This document shows positions 42,644 to 52,338 of a stretch of 64,000 nt of DNA, one piece after another (the first letter of the stretch is position 1; the number at the start of each line of letters is the position of its first letter). Origin of the DNA: CAIVVT01 sp052145115 (lineage in GTDB: Bacteria; Acidobacteriota; Terriglobia; Bryobacterales; Bryobacteraceae); assembly GCA_052145115.1 (NCBI GenBank), contig JBKQPG010000004.1, forward strand, positions 8,194-72,193, read 5' to 3'. The position numbers were made by a program, and so were the translations under genes. Under the pieces are notes generated by a model. The model did no database searches, was not told where the DNA came from, and saw nothing but the letters and a program-made list of their open reading frames with translations.

Positions 42644-43717
42644 ATGCGCCAGATCGCCAGCCTGCTCTTCTTCCTGCTGCTGCCCGCATTCGGGGCCGAG
42701 CACACCATCGCCGTCGTGGGCCTGGTGCATGCCCACGTCTGGGGCCATCTCAAGGAGGTTCTTCCCGGCCAGCCGGCCAAGCTGGTCGGCGTGGCGGAGA
42801 CCGAGCCTGAACTGGTGGCCGAAGCCGAAAAGCGCGGCGTGCCCGCCAATCTGGTCTTTGCCGACTGGAGGAAAATGATCGACCAGCAGAAGCCGGAGAT
42901 CGTCTGGGCCTTCGTCGAAAACAACCGCCATCGCGAAATCGTCGCCTACTGCGCGCCGCGCAAAATCCACGTCCTGTTCGAGAAGCCCCTGGCTTCGACC
43001 TACAAGGAAGCGTTGGCGATCCGCGATCTGGCGCGCAAGAACGGCACTTACGTCATGACCAACTACCAGATGGCCTGGTGGCCGGCCAACTACACCGCCA
43101 AGGAACTCGCCGACAGCGGCGCCATCGGCAAGGTGTGGCGGCTGCACGGCATGGTGGGCCATGGCGGGCCGGGCGGCCCCACGGGGCTGAATAAGTACTT
43201 CTTCAACTGGCTGACCGACCCGGTAAAGAACGGGGGCGGCGCGCTGGTGGACTTTGGCTGCTATAACGCGCTGTGGTCGTTGTGGTACCTGGGCCGCCCG
43301 GAGAGCGTCTACGCGCAGTCGAACCAGTTGCGCCCGAACGAGTTTCCGAAGGTCGAGGACAACGCGGACATCGTTCTCAGCTACAAGCAAGGCGTGGCGC
43401 TTCTGGAGGGCAGTTGGGACTTGCCGTATGGCTTCCAGGACCTCGAGGTGTTTGGCCTCGGCGGCGGGCTTTATATGAGCAACAGCGGCGTCACCCTGCA
43501 TAAGGGCGGCCAGCGCGAGCCCCAGACCGTGCCCACCAGACCATTGGCGCCGGAGGCCTCCAGCCCGGTTGCGGCCATGATTCACTCCATCGAGTCGAAG
43601 ACCGAGCCGCAGGGCCTGACCGGACTCGATATGAACGTTCAGGTCGTGGAGATCCTCGACGCCGCCAAGGAATCCCTCAAGAAGGGCCGGGCCATCCGCT
43701 TGGCCGCCCGGAAGTGA
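42644..43717 (+). CDS. Gfo/Idh/MocA-family oxidoreductase with signal peptide
   Basis: A 357-residue NAD(P)-dependent oxidoreductase-type protein. A signal peptide (MRQIASLLFFLLLPAFGA) precedes the Rossmann fold (HTIAVVGLVHAHVWGHL). The family signature IHVLFEKPLASTYKEAL (E-K-P) is intact, and the C-terminal alpha/beta domain follows. Most family members are cytoplasmic sugar dehydrogenases; periplasmic forms exist, as in glucose-fructose oxidoreductase, which carries its cofactor bound. The Gly-rich dinucleotide motif is altered (GLVHAH instead of GxGxxG), so cofactor binding is unsure. The substrate is unknown. Confidence 0.85.
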   Translation: MRQIASLLFFLLLPAFGAEHTIAVVGLVHAHVWGHLKEVLPGQPAKLVGVAETEPELVAEAEKRGVPANLVFADWRKMIDQQKPEIVWAFVENNRHREIVAYCAPRKIHVLFEKPLASTYKEALAIRDLARKNGTYVMTNYQMAWWPANYTAKELADSGAIGKVWRLHGMVGHGGPGGPTGLNKYFFNWLTDPVKNGGGALVDFGCYNALWSLWYLGRPESVYAQSNQLRPNEFPKVEDNADIVLSYKQGVALLEGSWDLPYGFQDLEVFGLGGGLYMSNSGVTLHKGGQREPQTVPTRPLAPEASSPVAAMIHSIESKTEPQGLTGLDMNVQVVEILDAAKESLKKGRAIRLAARK

Positions 43718-43824
43718 GCCCGTCCTTCAAAGCCCCGTCCCGGCCTGGCGCCTGAGGCGGGCGGTCCGCGAGGCCCCTGTTTTCGTTACATCCGCCGGCC
43801 TCCGCATGGCATCTATACCGATCT

Positions 43825-44361
43825 ATGGGGAAACTAGCGAAAGCCACAATTCTGACCGGAGTACTCGTCATGAACCTGGCCGCGGCCGACAGTATCTACG
43901 AATTCACCATGAACAGCATCGACGGAGCCCCCAAGCCGCTCAGTCAGTTCAAGGGCAAAGTCGTGCTCATCGTCAACGTCGCCAGCCGCTGCGGCTACAC
44001 GCCGCAATATGCCGGGCTGGAGAAGCTCTACGAAAAGTACATGGACCAGGGACTGGTCGTCGTCGGCGTCCCGGCCAACAACTTCGGCGCGCAGGAGCCG
44101 GGCACCAACGAGGAGATCAAGACCTTCTGCACGCGCAAGTACAACGTCTCGTTCCCGATGCTGGCCAAAGTCTCGGTGAAGGGCGACGACATGACGCCGC
44201 TGTACCAGTACCTGACCTCGACCCAGGGCGGCGACATCAAGTGGAATTTCACCAAGTTCCTGATCGGGAAGGATGGCAAGGTCGCGGCGCGCTTCGAGCC
44301 GAAGGTAACGCCCGATTCGCCCGATGTGGCGGAGGCGATCGAGAAGGAACTGAAGCAGTAG
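43825..44361 (+). CDS. Exported glutathione peroxidase-family protein
   Basis: A 178-residue thiol peroxidase of the glutathione peroxidase family, preceded by a signal sequence (MGKLAKATILTGVLVMNLAAA). The catalytic block NVASRCGYTPQYAGLE carries Cys in place of selenocysteine, and the resolving region NNFGAQEPGTNEEIKTFC and the catalytic Trp-Asn in KWNFTKFLI are present. Bacterial Cys homologues usually take electrons from thioredoxin. Export suggests peroxide defence in the periplasm. It stands alone between the oxidoreductase and galE. Confidence 0.9.
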   Translation: MGKLAKATILTGVLVMNLAAADSIYEFTMNSIDGAPKPLSQFKGKVVLIVNVASRCGYTPQYAGLEKLYEKYMDQGLVVVGVPANNFGAQEPGTNEEIKTFCTRKYNVSFPMLAKVSVKGDDMTPLYQYLTSTQGGDIKWNFTKFLIGKDGKVAARFEPKVTPDSPDVAEAIEKELKQ

Positions 44362-44422
44362 CGGCCGGGCGCGCCGGTGCAGTGCTAGCTTAGGAGATTG
44401 GGCCCTCGCGCCCGGCACAAGC

Positions 44423-45400
44423 ATGGCACGGATCCTCGTCACCGGCGGCGCCGGTTACATCGGGTCGCACACGGCGCATTATCTGCTGCGCCTGGGGCAC
44501 GACGTTCAGGTGGTCGACGATCTTTCCTACGGCTACCGGCACAACGTGCCGGAGGGTCGCTTGCATGTCCTGAATCTCCTCGATACGGCCGCGCTGGACG
44601 CGGTGCTCGCGCGCTTCGAGTTCGAGGCCGTGGTGCACTTCGCGGCGTTCATTTCGGTGGGCGAATCGACGCGTAAACCGGAGATGTATTTTCGCAACAA
44701 CTGCGGGGCGACGTTCAGCCTGCTGGACGCGATGGCGCGGGCTGGGGTTCGCCGCATCGTCTTCTCTTCGACCGCCGCCGTCTACGGCAATCCGGAGCGC
44801 ACGCCGATCACCGAGGACATGCCCCATCGCCCGGTGAACCCCTACGGCCAGACGAAGCTGATGGTGGAGACGGCGATGCGCTGGATGGACCAGTGCTCGG
44901 GCCTGCGCTTCGTCGCGCTGCGCTATTTCAACGCCTGCGGCGCCGAGGAAGCCTACGGAATCGGCGAGGAGCACGCGCCCGAGACGCACCTGATCCCGCT
45001 GGTGCTGCGCGCCGCCCGGACCGGCGAGCCATTGACGATTTTTGGCCAGGATTATCCAACCCCCGACGGCACCTGCATCCGCGACTACATCCACGTGACC
45101 GACCTGGCCGCCGCCCATGCCGCGGCGCTGGACCATCTCCTGGGCGGCGGCGCCAGCGCCTCGTATAACGCGGGCACGGGCCACGGCTATAGCGTGCTGG
45201 AGGTCATCCGCGCCGTCGAGCGGGTGACCGGCCAGACGGTGCCGTTCCAGATCGGCCCGCGGCGCGAGGGCGACCCGGCGGTGCTCGTCGCCGATTCAAC
45301 GAAACTGCAGCAGACGCTGGGCTGGAAACCGGGCTACACGACGCTGGACGCAATGGTCGAAAGCGCGTGGAAATTCGACCGGCGCAAGCACGGGCCTTAG
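44423..45400 (+). CDS. galE: UDP-glucose 4-epimerase
   Basis: A 325-residue extended short-chain dehydrogenase that interconverts UDP-glucose and UDP-galactose. The NAD motif VTGGAGYIGSHTAHYLL is at the N-terminus, the catalytic Ser is in VFSSTAAVYGNPE and Tyr-Lys in NPYGQTKLM (Y-x-x-x-K). The GalE-typical ALRYFNACGAEEAYGIGE and GTCIRDYIHVTDLA motifs follow. The length is normal. It supplies UDP-galactose for envelope glycans; no glycosyltransferase gene is adjacent. Confidence 0.96.
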   Translation: MARILVTGGAGYIGSHTAHYLLRLGHDVQVVDDLSYGYRHNVPEGRLHVLNLLDTAALDAVLARFEFEAVVHFAAFISVGESTRKPEMYFRNNCGATFSLLDAMARAGVRRIVFSSTAAVYGNPERTPITEDMPHRPVNPYGQTKLMVETAMRWMDQCSGLRFVALRYFNACGAEEAYGIGEEHAPETHLIPLVLRAARTGEPLTIFGQDYPTPDGTCIRDYIHVTDLAAAHAAALDHLLGGGASASYNAGTGHGYSVLEVIRAVERVTGQTVPFQIGPRREGDPAVLVADSTKLQQTLGWKPGYTTLDAMVESAWKFDRRKHGP

Positions 45401-45512
45401 CGGCCGGGCTGCCCGCGCGCCTCCGCAACCTCCACGTGAGGATTGCGGTTGCGCGCCGCCACCACGCCCCGCTTGACCCGGCTCGTCGGCATCTGAAGGA
45501 TTGGGAAGTAAC

Positions 45513-45935
45513 ATGAACTGGGCAGGTTACGCCGTCCTCTCGGCCGTCTTCGGCGCGCTGGTGGCGATCTTCGGCAAGGTCGGCGTGCGTGACGTGGACA
45601 GCAACCTCGCCGTCGCGCTGCGCACGGTCATCATCCTCGGCTTCGCCTGGGGCATCGTCGTGGCGCAGGGCAACGCGCGCGACATCCTCCGCATTTCGCG
45701 CCACTCCTACCTGTTCCTGTTCCTATCGGCGATCGCGACGGGCTGCTCGTGGCTGTGCTACTACCGCGCGCTGAAACTCGGGCCGGCCTCGCGCGTGGCG
45801 CCGATCGACAAGCTGAGCGTGGCGCTGGCGGTCGCGCTGGCTTTCATCTTCCTCGGGGAAAAGCCGACCGTCGGGAGTGTCGCCGGCGCGGTCCTGATCA
45901 CGGCCGGCGTGCTGGTGGCGGCGCTGGTGCCCTGA
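45513..45935 (+). CDS. EamA-family transporter, single-domain (140 aa)
   Basis: A 140-residue membrane protein with about five hydrophobic helices, starting MNWAGYAVLSAVFGALVAIFGKVG. The C-terminal SRVAPIDKLSVALAVALAFIFLGEKP motif is characteristic of one EamA (DMT superfamily) repeat. Full-length members have two such repeats in about 290 residues; half-size proteins like this one are common and act as dimers. GGGAAG-like bases precede the ATG at a good distance. The transported metabolite is unknown. Confidence 0.88.
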   Translation: MNWAGYAVLSAVFGALVAIFGKVGVRDVDSNLAVALRTVIILGFAWGIVVAQGNARDILRISRHSYLFLFLSAIATGCSWLCYYRALKLGPASRVAPIDKLSVALAVALAFIFLGEKPTVGSVAGAVLITAGVLVAALVP

Positions 45936-46035
45936 GGAGCCTGCCTCCGCGGCGGGAACGGCGCGCGATGCAGCCGCCTGCGGGCTGGCTCCGCGAGGCG
46001 CCCCGGCGGTTGCAGTAGAATTGCTGTCAAAAGCC

Positions 46036-47565
46036 ATGTCACATGCCAATCGTCTGTTCCAATGCGCGTGCTGCGCTTTCTTGCTGATTGCGCCGGCTGT
46101 GGCGGAGGCCACGCTGCCCGCGCTGCTCGCCGACCACATGGTGCTGCAGCGCGATCTGCCGGTCCACGTCTGGGGCAGCGCCGCGCCGGGCGAAGCCGTC
46201 AGCGTGACCTTCCACGGCCAGACCCGCTCGGCCGTCGCCGACCACCTCGGCCGCTGGAGCGTCTATCTTCCGCCGGTCGCGCCGGGAGGCCCGTTTGAAC
46301 TCACCGTCAAGGGCACGAACACGATTACGCTGCGGGATGTGCTGGCCGGCGACGTGTGGGTGGCCTCGGGTCAATCCAACATGGAGATGGCGGTGGAAGG
46401 CGTCGTCAACGCCAAGGACGAGATCGCCGCTGCGAATTACCCCCGCATCCGTCTATTCAAGGCGCTCAACAAGGTTTCGATGTACCCGTTGGAGGATATC
46501 GCCGCGCACAAGTGGAGCGATTCCACCTGGACGGCGGTGAGCCCGGACACCATCCCCAAGTTTTCGGCCGTCGCCTACTTCTTCGGGCGGCACATCCAGC
46601 AGAAAGAAGGCGTGCCGATTGGGCTGATCGAGTCGAACTGGGGCGGAACGCCGGCCGAGGCCTGGACCAGCCTCATCGGACTGGGCGCGGACGCATCGTT
46701 GATGCCCGTCTTTGCCGCCTGGGGCCAGATGATGGACGCCCAGACGACCATCGAACTGCAGCGCAGTCTGGATGAGAAGAGCTATCAGGACTCGGTCGCC
46801 AAGGCCAAGGCGGCAGGCCTTCAGCCGCCTGAGCGGGAGCAGCGCTGGCGCCCCAACCAGGACTTCTGCTGGCAGCCGGCGGGGCTGTTCAACGCCATGA
46901 TCGCGCCACTCACGCGATTCCCCATCCGCGGGGCGATCTGGTATCAGGGCGAGAGCAACGCCTCGCCGGAGCGCGCGCCGCTCTACGCGCGCCTGTTCAA
47001 AACGATGATCCAGGACTGGCGCCGCGCCTGGGGCCAGGGCGACTTCCCGTTCCTGTTCGTTCAAATCGCCAACTTCAAGACCTCAGCCGAAGCCATGTGG
47101 CCCACCGTGCGCGACGCCCAGCGGCGCACGCTGGAGCTGGCCAACACCGGCATGGCGGTGACCATCGACATCGGCGAGGCAACCAACATTCATCCGCTGA
47201 ATAAGCAGGAGGTCGGCCACCGCCTGGCGCTGGCCGCGCGGGCCATCTCCTACGGCGAGCACATCGAATACTCGGGGCCGCTGTTCCGCCTGGCGACGCA
47301 GGAAGGCGCTGTGATGCGCGTCTGGTTCGATCACGTCTCCGGCGGGATGAAGTCGAAAGGCGAGAGCGTGGCGGGTTTTGAAGTCGCCGGCCAGGACGGG
47401 AAGTTCGTCCCGGCTGAAGCGCGCATCGAGGGGACCACGGTGGTCGTCTCCGCCGCCGCCGTGCCCGAACCTAAGTTCGTGCGCTACGCCTGGAAGGACG
47501 TGCCCGACTGCGACCTTTTCAACGGTGAGAACCTGCCGGCGTCGCCCTTCCGTTCGGGCGAGTAG
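46036..47565 (+). CDS. Sialate O-acetylesterase
   Basis: A 509-residue exported SGNH-type esterase. After a signal peptide (about 1-26, ending AVAEA), an N-terminal beta domain (LADHMVLQRDLPVHVWGSA) leads to the catalytic block ASGQSNMEM, with Ser about 114 as nucleophile, followed by IESNWGGTPAEAWTS and WYQGESNA, and a C-terminal His-containing region (NIHPLNKQEVGHRLA). It removes O-acetyl groups from sialic acids or, in soil bacteria, from other acetylated glycans such as xylan. It stands alone between the EamA transporter and a VWA gene. Confidence 0.92.
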   Translation: MSHANRLFQCACCAFLLIAPAVAEATLPALLADHMVLQRDLPVHVWGSAAPGEAVSVTFHGQTRSAVADHLGRWSVYLPPVAPGGPFELTVKGTNTITLRDVLAGDVWVASGQSNMEMAVEGVVNAKDEIAAANYPRIRLFKALNKVSMYPLEDIAAHKWSDSTWTAVSPDTIPKFSAVAYFFGRHIQQKEGVPIGLIESNWGGTPAEAWTSLIGLGADASLMPVFAAWGQMMDAQTTIELQRSLDEKSYQDSVAKAKAAGLQPPEREQRWRPNQDFCWQPAGLFNAMIAPLTRFPIRGAIWYQGESNASPERAPLYARLFKTMIQDWRRAWGQGDFPFLFVQIANFKTSAEAMWPTVRDAQRRTLELANTGMAVTIDIGEATNIHPLNKQEVGHRLALAARAISYGEHIEYSGPLFRLATQEGAVMRVWFDHVSGGMKSKGESVAGFEVAGQDGKFVPAEARIEGTTVVVSAAAVPEPKFVRYAWKDVPDCDLFNGENLPASPFRSGE

Positions 47566-47702
47566 GGGGGCCGTCCGGGGCCGCGAGGCTCCAGTCCCGC
47601 CCATTTTGAGCCGCGCGGGGCGCTTGCTGGAAACCTCCGGCGCCGGGCGAACATCGTTGTACTGGGGGCGTTGCCCGCGCTGGCCCCGTTCACGTCAGAA
47701 GC

Positions 47703-48683
47703 ATGCTCGACGATCCACGCACAAGCAATCGGCACGCCGCCAGCCTCCGCTCCAGGCGCCAGTTCCTGCGCGCCTCGGCGTCGCTCGCCGCGGCGCTCCC
47801 CGTGGTGCGCGCGCAGCAGCAACCGACCTTCTCCACCGGTGTGGATGTGGTGAACCTGTTGGCGGGGGTGAGGACCAGGCGGGGAGATATCGTCCGCGAC
47901 CTGACCCAGGACGATTTCGTGCTGCTGGAGAACGGCCGTCCGCAAACCATCCGCTATTTCTCGCGGGAAACCGATCTGCCCCTGACGCTCGGCCTGATGG
48001 TGGACACCAGCATGAGCCAGGCGCGCCTCGTGGATGCCGAACGCGCCGCCAGCTTCCGTTTCCTGGACCGCGTGCTGCGGGAAAACAAAGACCAGGTCTT
48101 CATCATGCAGTTCGATCTGTCTTCGTTCCTGCGCCAGCCGCTGACCTCGTCGCGCAAGGCGCTGGACGACGCGCTTTCCATGGTCGACACCCCCACGCGC
48201 AAGGAGCTCGATGCGGGCATCGGCGACGGCACCTCGCTGTACGATGCCGTCATCAAGGCCTCGGGTGAGATCATGTTGCGGCAGAAGAACCGCAAGGCTC
48301 TGATTCTGCTGACCGACGGCGTCGACAACACCAGTGAAGCCTCGCTCGGCGACGCGGTGGAGGCGGCGCTGCGCTCCGAGACGCTGGTCTATTCGATCCT
48401 GTTTTCGGACCCCGGCGCCTACGCGTTTGGAGGGGGGGGCAGCGGCCGGAGCGTGCTGATGCGCCTCTCCCGCGAGACCGGCGCGAGCTTCTTCGAAGTT
48501 TCCCGCAAGCAGAGCATCGACCAGATCTTCGACGCGATTCAGGACGAACTGCGCAGCCAGTACAGCCTGGGCTTCGTCCCCGACCGGCCGGTGACATACC
48601 CGGAGTTTCGCAAGCTCGAACTGACGACGAAACAGAAGGGGCTGATCGTGCAGACGCGCGAGCGCTATTGGGCCCATCGCTGA
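47703..48683 (+). CDS. Exported VWFA-related protein, intact MIDAS
   Basis: A 326-residue member of the same VWFA-related family as the protein at 38.1 kb. It has a Tat signal (SRRQFLRASASLAAALPVVRAQ), the family domain (LTQDDFVLLENGRPQTIRYF) and a von Willebrand A domain with an intact metal site, LMVDTSMSQARL (D-x-S-x-S), then RKALILLTDGVDNTSE. It is expected outside the cytoplasm as a protein-binding module. Unlike the first copy it stands alone, upstream of the GQY-repeat protein. Confidence 0.9.
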   Translation: MLDDPRTSNRHAASLRSRRQFLRASASLAAALPVVRAQQQPTFSTGVDVVNLLAGVRTRRGDIVRDLTQDDFVLLENGRPQTIRYFSRETDLPLTLGLMVDTSMSQARLVDAERAASFRFLDRVLRENKDQVFIMQFDLSSFLRQPLTSSRKALDDALSMVDTPTRKELDAGIGDGTSLYDAVIKASGEIMLRQKNRKALILLTDGVDNTSEASLGDAVEAALRSETLVYSILFSDPGAYAFGGGGSGRSVLMRLSRETGASFFEVSRKQSIDQIFDAIQDELRSQYSLGFVPDRPVTYPEFRKLELTTKQKGLIVQTRERYWAHR

Positions 48684-48816
48684 CGCGGCTCGGGACCGCG
48701 CCGGGTGGGTTGCACGGGCGTGGATTGGAAGATGGGAAAGGACTCCGATGCGGGCGCGAAAACGCCTCGCCGCGCGACAGCCGGCGCTATATCATGGAAA
48801 CCAAGGAAGGACTTTC

Positions 48817-50301
48817 GTGCGGCGACTGGGCACACTGCGGGGATTCTTCGCTCCGGCTCTCCCGCTGATGATCTCCCTCGCATTCGGACCCGTCTGCGCT
48901 AGCGGATTCGGGCCGCAATATCCGACCGGCCAATATCCGACTGGCCAATACCCACCGGGCCAGTACCCACCCGGGCAATACCCGCCCGGGCAATACCCGC
49001 CCGGACAGTACCCCTCTCAACCCGGCATCTCGCTGCCCAAAATCCACCTGCCCAAGCGTCATAAGGACGACAAGCAGGACGATTCAAAGGTCACCCTATC
49101 CGCGATCGACGGCACACTCCGCAACCTGGGCGAGAAGGACCTGGTGTTGCAGGCCAAAGCGAACCGCCTGTTGCGTTTCCGGCTGCTGGAGAAGACCCTG
49201 TTTGAAAACAAGGAAGGCCAACCGGTCCGCGATTCGCTGCTCCATCCCGGCGATCAGCTCTCCGTCCTGGTGAGTCCGGATGATCTGGAGACCGCGCTGC
49301 GCGTCGTGCTGAACCACGCTGGGACTTCGTCGGAACGCGAGGTCGCTTCCCGTCCCTTCGATCACGACCAGGTCATCGCGCCCGCGTCTCAGGACATCAC
49401 CAAGGCGAAGGTGGTTGTGGATAAAGAACCCTCCGCCGGCCAGGCCAGCCCGCCGCCCGACAAAGATACCGGCGCGGCGCCGGATAAAGAGCCTGCCGCC
49501 AAGCCTGCCGATGCGCCCTCCTCGCCCGCCGAGGCCAGCGCCAAAAATGCCGCGCCGCAAGCCGCGACCACCGCGGAGCAGCCGCGCGAGCCCGTGGACG
49601 CGGCGCCGCTTTCGTCCGACGCCATCATCATGCTGGCGCGCGATGCGGCCGAGTCGTTCACGGCGGACCTGCCCAACTTCCTGGTCCAGCAGTCCACCAC
49701 CCGTTATCAAGGCCATACCCGGTCCCAGGATTGGCAGGTGATCGACGTCGTGACCGCTGACGTCGTGTGCGTCGACGGCAAGGAGGAGTACCGCAACGTG
49801 GCCATCAACGGCATCCCCAGCCAGCGCCCGATCGAAAGCACCGGCGCATGGTCCACGGGCGAGTTCGTCACCACGCTGCAGAATACTCTCTCGCCGGTCG
49901 AGGAGGCCGCTTTCGTCCCGCGCGGCGAAGCGCGCATTGGCGGGCGAATGGCCTATCTCTTCGACTTCTCGGTGCAGGCGCAGAATTCGCATTGGATGCT
50001 CGCCAGCGACCGCAATCCCAGCTTCCGCGCCCCTTACAAAGGCAGCATCTGGATCGACAAGGAAACGCGCCGCGTCCTGCGCATCGATGAAAAGGCGCTA
50101 TCCATCCCCCGGGATTTCCCTTACGACTCGCTGGAGTCCATCCTGGACTACGGCTTCGTCAAGATCGAAAACAAGTCCTATCTCCTGCCCGTTCAAAACG
50201 AGACCGTGGCCTGCCTGGGCGTCGCCAGAACGTGCGAGCGGAACGTGATCGAGTTCCGGAATTACCGCAAATTCACGGCCGAATCGAATATCAAGTTTTA
50301 G
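48817..50301 (+). CDS. Exported protein with PxGQY repeats, unknown function
   Basis: A 494-residue exported protein. I chose the GTG start because AAGGAAGGA lies 6 bases upstream and a signal sequence follows directly (ending VCASG). The mature N-terminus has six tandem P-x-G-Q-Y pentapeptides. A short basic stretch (HLPKRHKDDKQDD) and a small beta domain follow, then an Ala/Pro/Glu-rich linker (about 220-285) and a C-terminal domain of about 210 residues (QSTTRYQGHTRSQDWQVIDV onward) that is familiar from Acidobacteriota but unnamed. The repeats could bind cell-wall material; that is inference. Confidence 0.8.
   Translation: MRRLGTLRGFFAPALPLMISLAFGPVCASGFGPQYPTGQYPTGQYPPGQYPPGQYPPGQYPPGQYPSQPGISLPKIHLPKRHKDDKQDDSKVTLSAIDGTLRNLGEKDLVLQAKANRLLRFRLLEKTLFENKEGQPVRDSLLHPGDQLSVLVSPDDLETALRVVLNHAGTSSEREVASRPFDHDQVIAPASQDITKAKVVVDKEPSAGQASPPPDKDTGAAPDKEPAAKPADAPSSPAEASAKNAAPQAATTAEQPREPVDAAPLSSDAIIMLARDAAESFTADLPNFLVQQSTTRYQGHTRSQDWQVIDVVTADVVCVDGKEEYRNVAINGIPSQRPIESTGAWSTGEFVTTLQNTLSPVEEAAFVPRGEARIGGRMAYLFDFSVQAQNSHWMLASDRNPSFRAPYKGSIWIDKETRRVLRIDEKALSIPRDFPYDSLESILDYGFVKIENKSYLLPVQNETVACLGVARTCERNVIEFRNYRKFTAESNIKF
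48922..49011 (+). repeat. Six 15-bp tandem repeats coding PxGQY
   Basis: Six in-frame 15-base units, two reading PTGQY and four PPGQY, preceded by a partial PQY unit. Codons differ between units, so the array is not a very recent expansion. It sits directly after the signal peptide of the surrounding gene. Confidence 0.85.
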
Positions 50302-50484
50302 CGGTTCACCTCTGCGTTCCGAGAACGCTGCCGGAGATGCGCCCCGCCGCGGATTTCCTGCGATCGCGATCAACCGGGTGAAAAAACGGCGCAGTTCCCG
50401 GCCGGCTCGTGTATGCTAACCGCAGGTCCACTCTAGCCTCCCCCGATTTTTCAGCCGTGGACCGTTTCCCGCCCGCTTTCGACA

Positions 50485-52338
50485 CTACTGTGGAATATCC
50501 ACCTCCTGCCGGCCCGGCGGCAGCATCCGCTCTTTCCAACCGCCCTGTCCGTCGCTGACCAGCGCGATGGCGCGCGAGCGGCTCTCGTACTTCACACGGA
50601 TCCGGCCGCGCACGATGCGCGCATCCAGCAGCGTCCCGTTGAAGTCGGCCAGACGGTGCGGCGGCAGATCCTGGCAATGCATGAGCTTGTGTTTACCGGC
50701 GGCGACGAGCACGCGCTCGCCGTCCTGCACCGGCCACTCCCGCCCGTCCACCAGCGCGCAACCCTTCCAGGCCACTGAAACCGGCTGCGGCGAATCGATC
50801 TCCAGGCCGCCGCCCGTCCACGCCGCCTGGCGCAGCGGGGCCGCCGCGGCCGCCAGCAACGGCCAGTCCGGGCCCAGGATCGAGTTCTCGAAGTACAGCG
50901 CGACTCGCTGGAATGAGGCCGCCGCGCTGCGCACCAGCTGGAACAATTCTGTCCCGGTCTGTTGCTTCACCGGATAGACGTCCTGGTAGCGCTCGACGAT
51001 GTTCAGGTCGATCGCCAGCAGGTCCGCGCGCCTGGTCAGGTCGGCATAGCGGCGCGCCATCTCGGCGTAACGCTCCGGGCCCAGATGCCAGATCGTCGCC
51101 GGATCCTCCACCAGGAACGTGACGCGGCGCCGCTGCGCCGACGCGAGCAGCCGCGGCGCATCCGCGCCCAGCTTGTCATGCATCGAAGGATCGAAACGAT
51201 CGTCGATGTGCGTCAGCACCAGGTCCACCTGCGGCTTCGCCTGGCGCAGCGCCTCCAGCCGCTTCAGCCAACCCTCCTGCAGCCGCGCCGCCAGCGCGGC
51301 GCGATAGTCCAGAAACGCCCGCAATGCGGCCGGGTTCCGCGCGTAAGAATGCGCGCCGCCGGCCTGATACAACTCCTGTGGATCGAAGCCCCGCTGCGCC
51401 TTGAATTCGGCCCGCACCCGCGCATTGAACGGTGTGAAGCGCGCCGGGTTTTCATGACCCTCCAGCGACTCGAAGTACAGCTCGCCCAGATTCAACCCAT
51501 CCCAGTCGAAACGCCCTGTGAGTCCCTCCAGTCCGGCCGCGACGCTGCGCTCGCACGCCGGATCGGCCAGGTTCATCAGCTTGCGCCAGTCGAGTTGCGC
51601 GTCCTGGCCCGAGGCGGTCTTCTCGCGCCACTCCGGATGCTCGTTCCAGAAGGCGTCGCTGACGTGCGGGAACTCGACCCAGGCGTACACCAGAATGCCG
51701 TGGCGGTGGCACGTGGCAATCAGACTGTCCAGCCACTCGTCGCGCCCGCGGTCGCGTTCCCAGAAATGCCACGCCGCCACTTGCAGCGCCGCCACGCCGC
51801 CGCGCCGCCACCTCGCGGCGAGGTAATTCAGGTCGGCGCGCAGACGGTACGAAGAATCGAAAAAGACCCACAGCGAGCGCGCCTCGAATTCCGGTTTCAG
51901 CCCCAGGTCCACCAGCGCCTGCGGCAGATAAGGGAACCTTTCGACGCCTCGTGCGCCAGGCGCCACGGCGGTCCACAGCACCGGCTTGGCCCGCCCGTCT
52001 GCGCCGGCGGTGAGGCCCGCCACCAGCGGCGCGCCGGACCAGCGCTCACGCGTGAAAACGCGCGCCCCGGCGGGCATTTCGAAGACTGGAACATCGAGCG
52101 CCTGCTCCCATACGATCTGCAGTCTCGGCTGGCGGTCGTCGATCAGGCTCCGCACGTTCACCTGCTGCCTGGTCGGATGGAAGCCGTAGGCCCGCGCCTC
52201 GGGCGAGTCGCCGACCACCAGTACGGCCCGAGCCGGGTCGATGTTCAGCGGCGCGAGGATCTTGTCGAGACCCTGCCCGCGGCACTGCCAACTTGCCATG
52301 AAGAGGATTGAAATCAGCAGCCTAGCGCGTAATGGCAT
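50485..52338 (-). CDS. Exported GH10-like (GHL) glycoside hydrolase-type protein
   Basis: A 617-residue protein with a signal peptide (MPLRARLLISILFMASWQC). Residues about 100-430 have the look of a TIM-barrel of the GHL10/GHL13 type: AARWRRGGVAALQVAAWHFW, HRHGILVYAWVEFPHVSD, WRKLMNLADPACERSV and FDWDGLNLGELYFE, with candidate acidic residues at strand ends. The C-terminal ~100 residues look like an Ig-type beta domain. PgaB-type exopolysaccharide hydrolases carry a related barrel, but no deacetylase domain is seen here. The start overlaps the stop of the upstream TPR-barrel gene by 17 bases. Earlier in-frame codons fall inside that gene and were not used. Confidence 0.75.
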   Translation of the reverse strand: MPLRARLLISILFMASWQCRGQGLDKILAPLNIDPARAVLVVGDSPEARAYGFHPTRQQVNVRSLIDDRQPRLQIVWEQALDVPVFEMPAGARVFTRERWSGAPLVAGLTAGADGRAKPVLWTAVAPGARGVERFPYLPQALVDLGLKPEFEARSLWVFFDSSYRLRADLNYLAARWRRGGVAALQVAAWHFWERDRGRDEWLDSLIATCHRHGILVYAWVEFPHVSDAFWNEHPEWREKTASGQDAQLDWRKLMNLADPACERSVAAGLEGLTGRFDWDGLNLGELYFESLEGHENPARFTPFNARVRAEFKAQRGFDPQELYQAGGAHSYARNPAALRAFLDYRAALAARLQEGWLKRLEALRQAKPQVDLVLTHIDDRFDPSMHDKLGADAPRLLASAQRRRVTFLVEDPATIWHLGPERYAEMARRYADLTRRADLLAIDLNIVERYQDVYPVKQQTGTELFQLVRSAAASFQRVALYFENSILGPDWPLLAAAAAPLRQAAWTGGGLEIDSPQPVSVAWKGCALVDGREWPVQDGERVLVAAGKHKLMHCQDLPPHRLADFNGTLLDARIVRGRIRVKYESRSRAIALVSDGQGGWKERMLPPGRQEVDIPQ

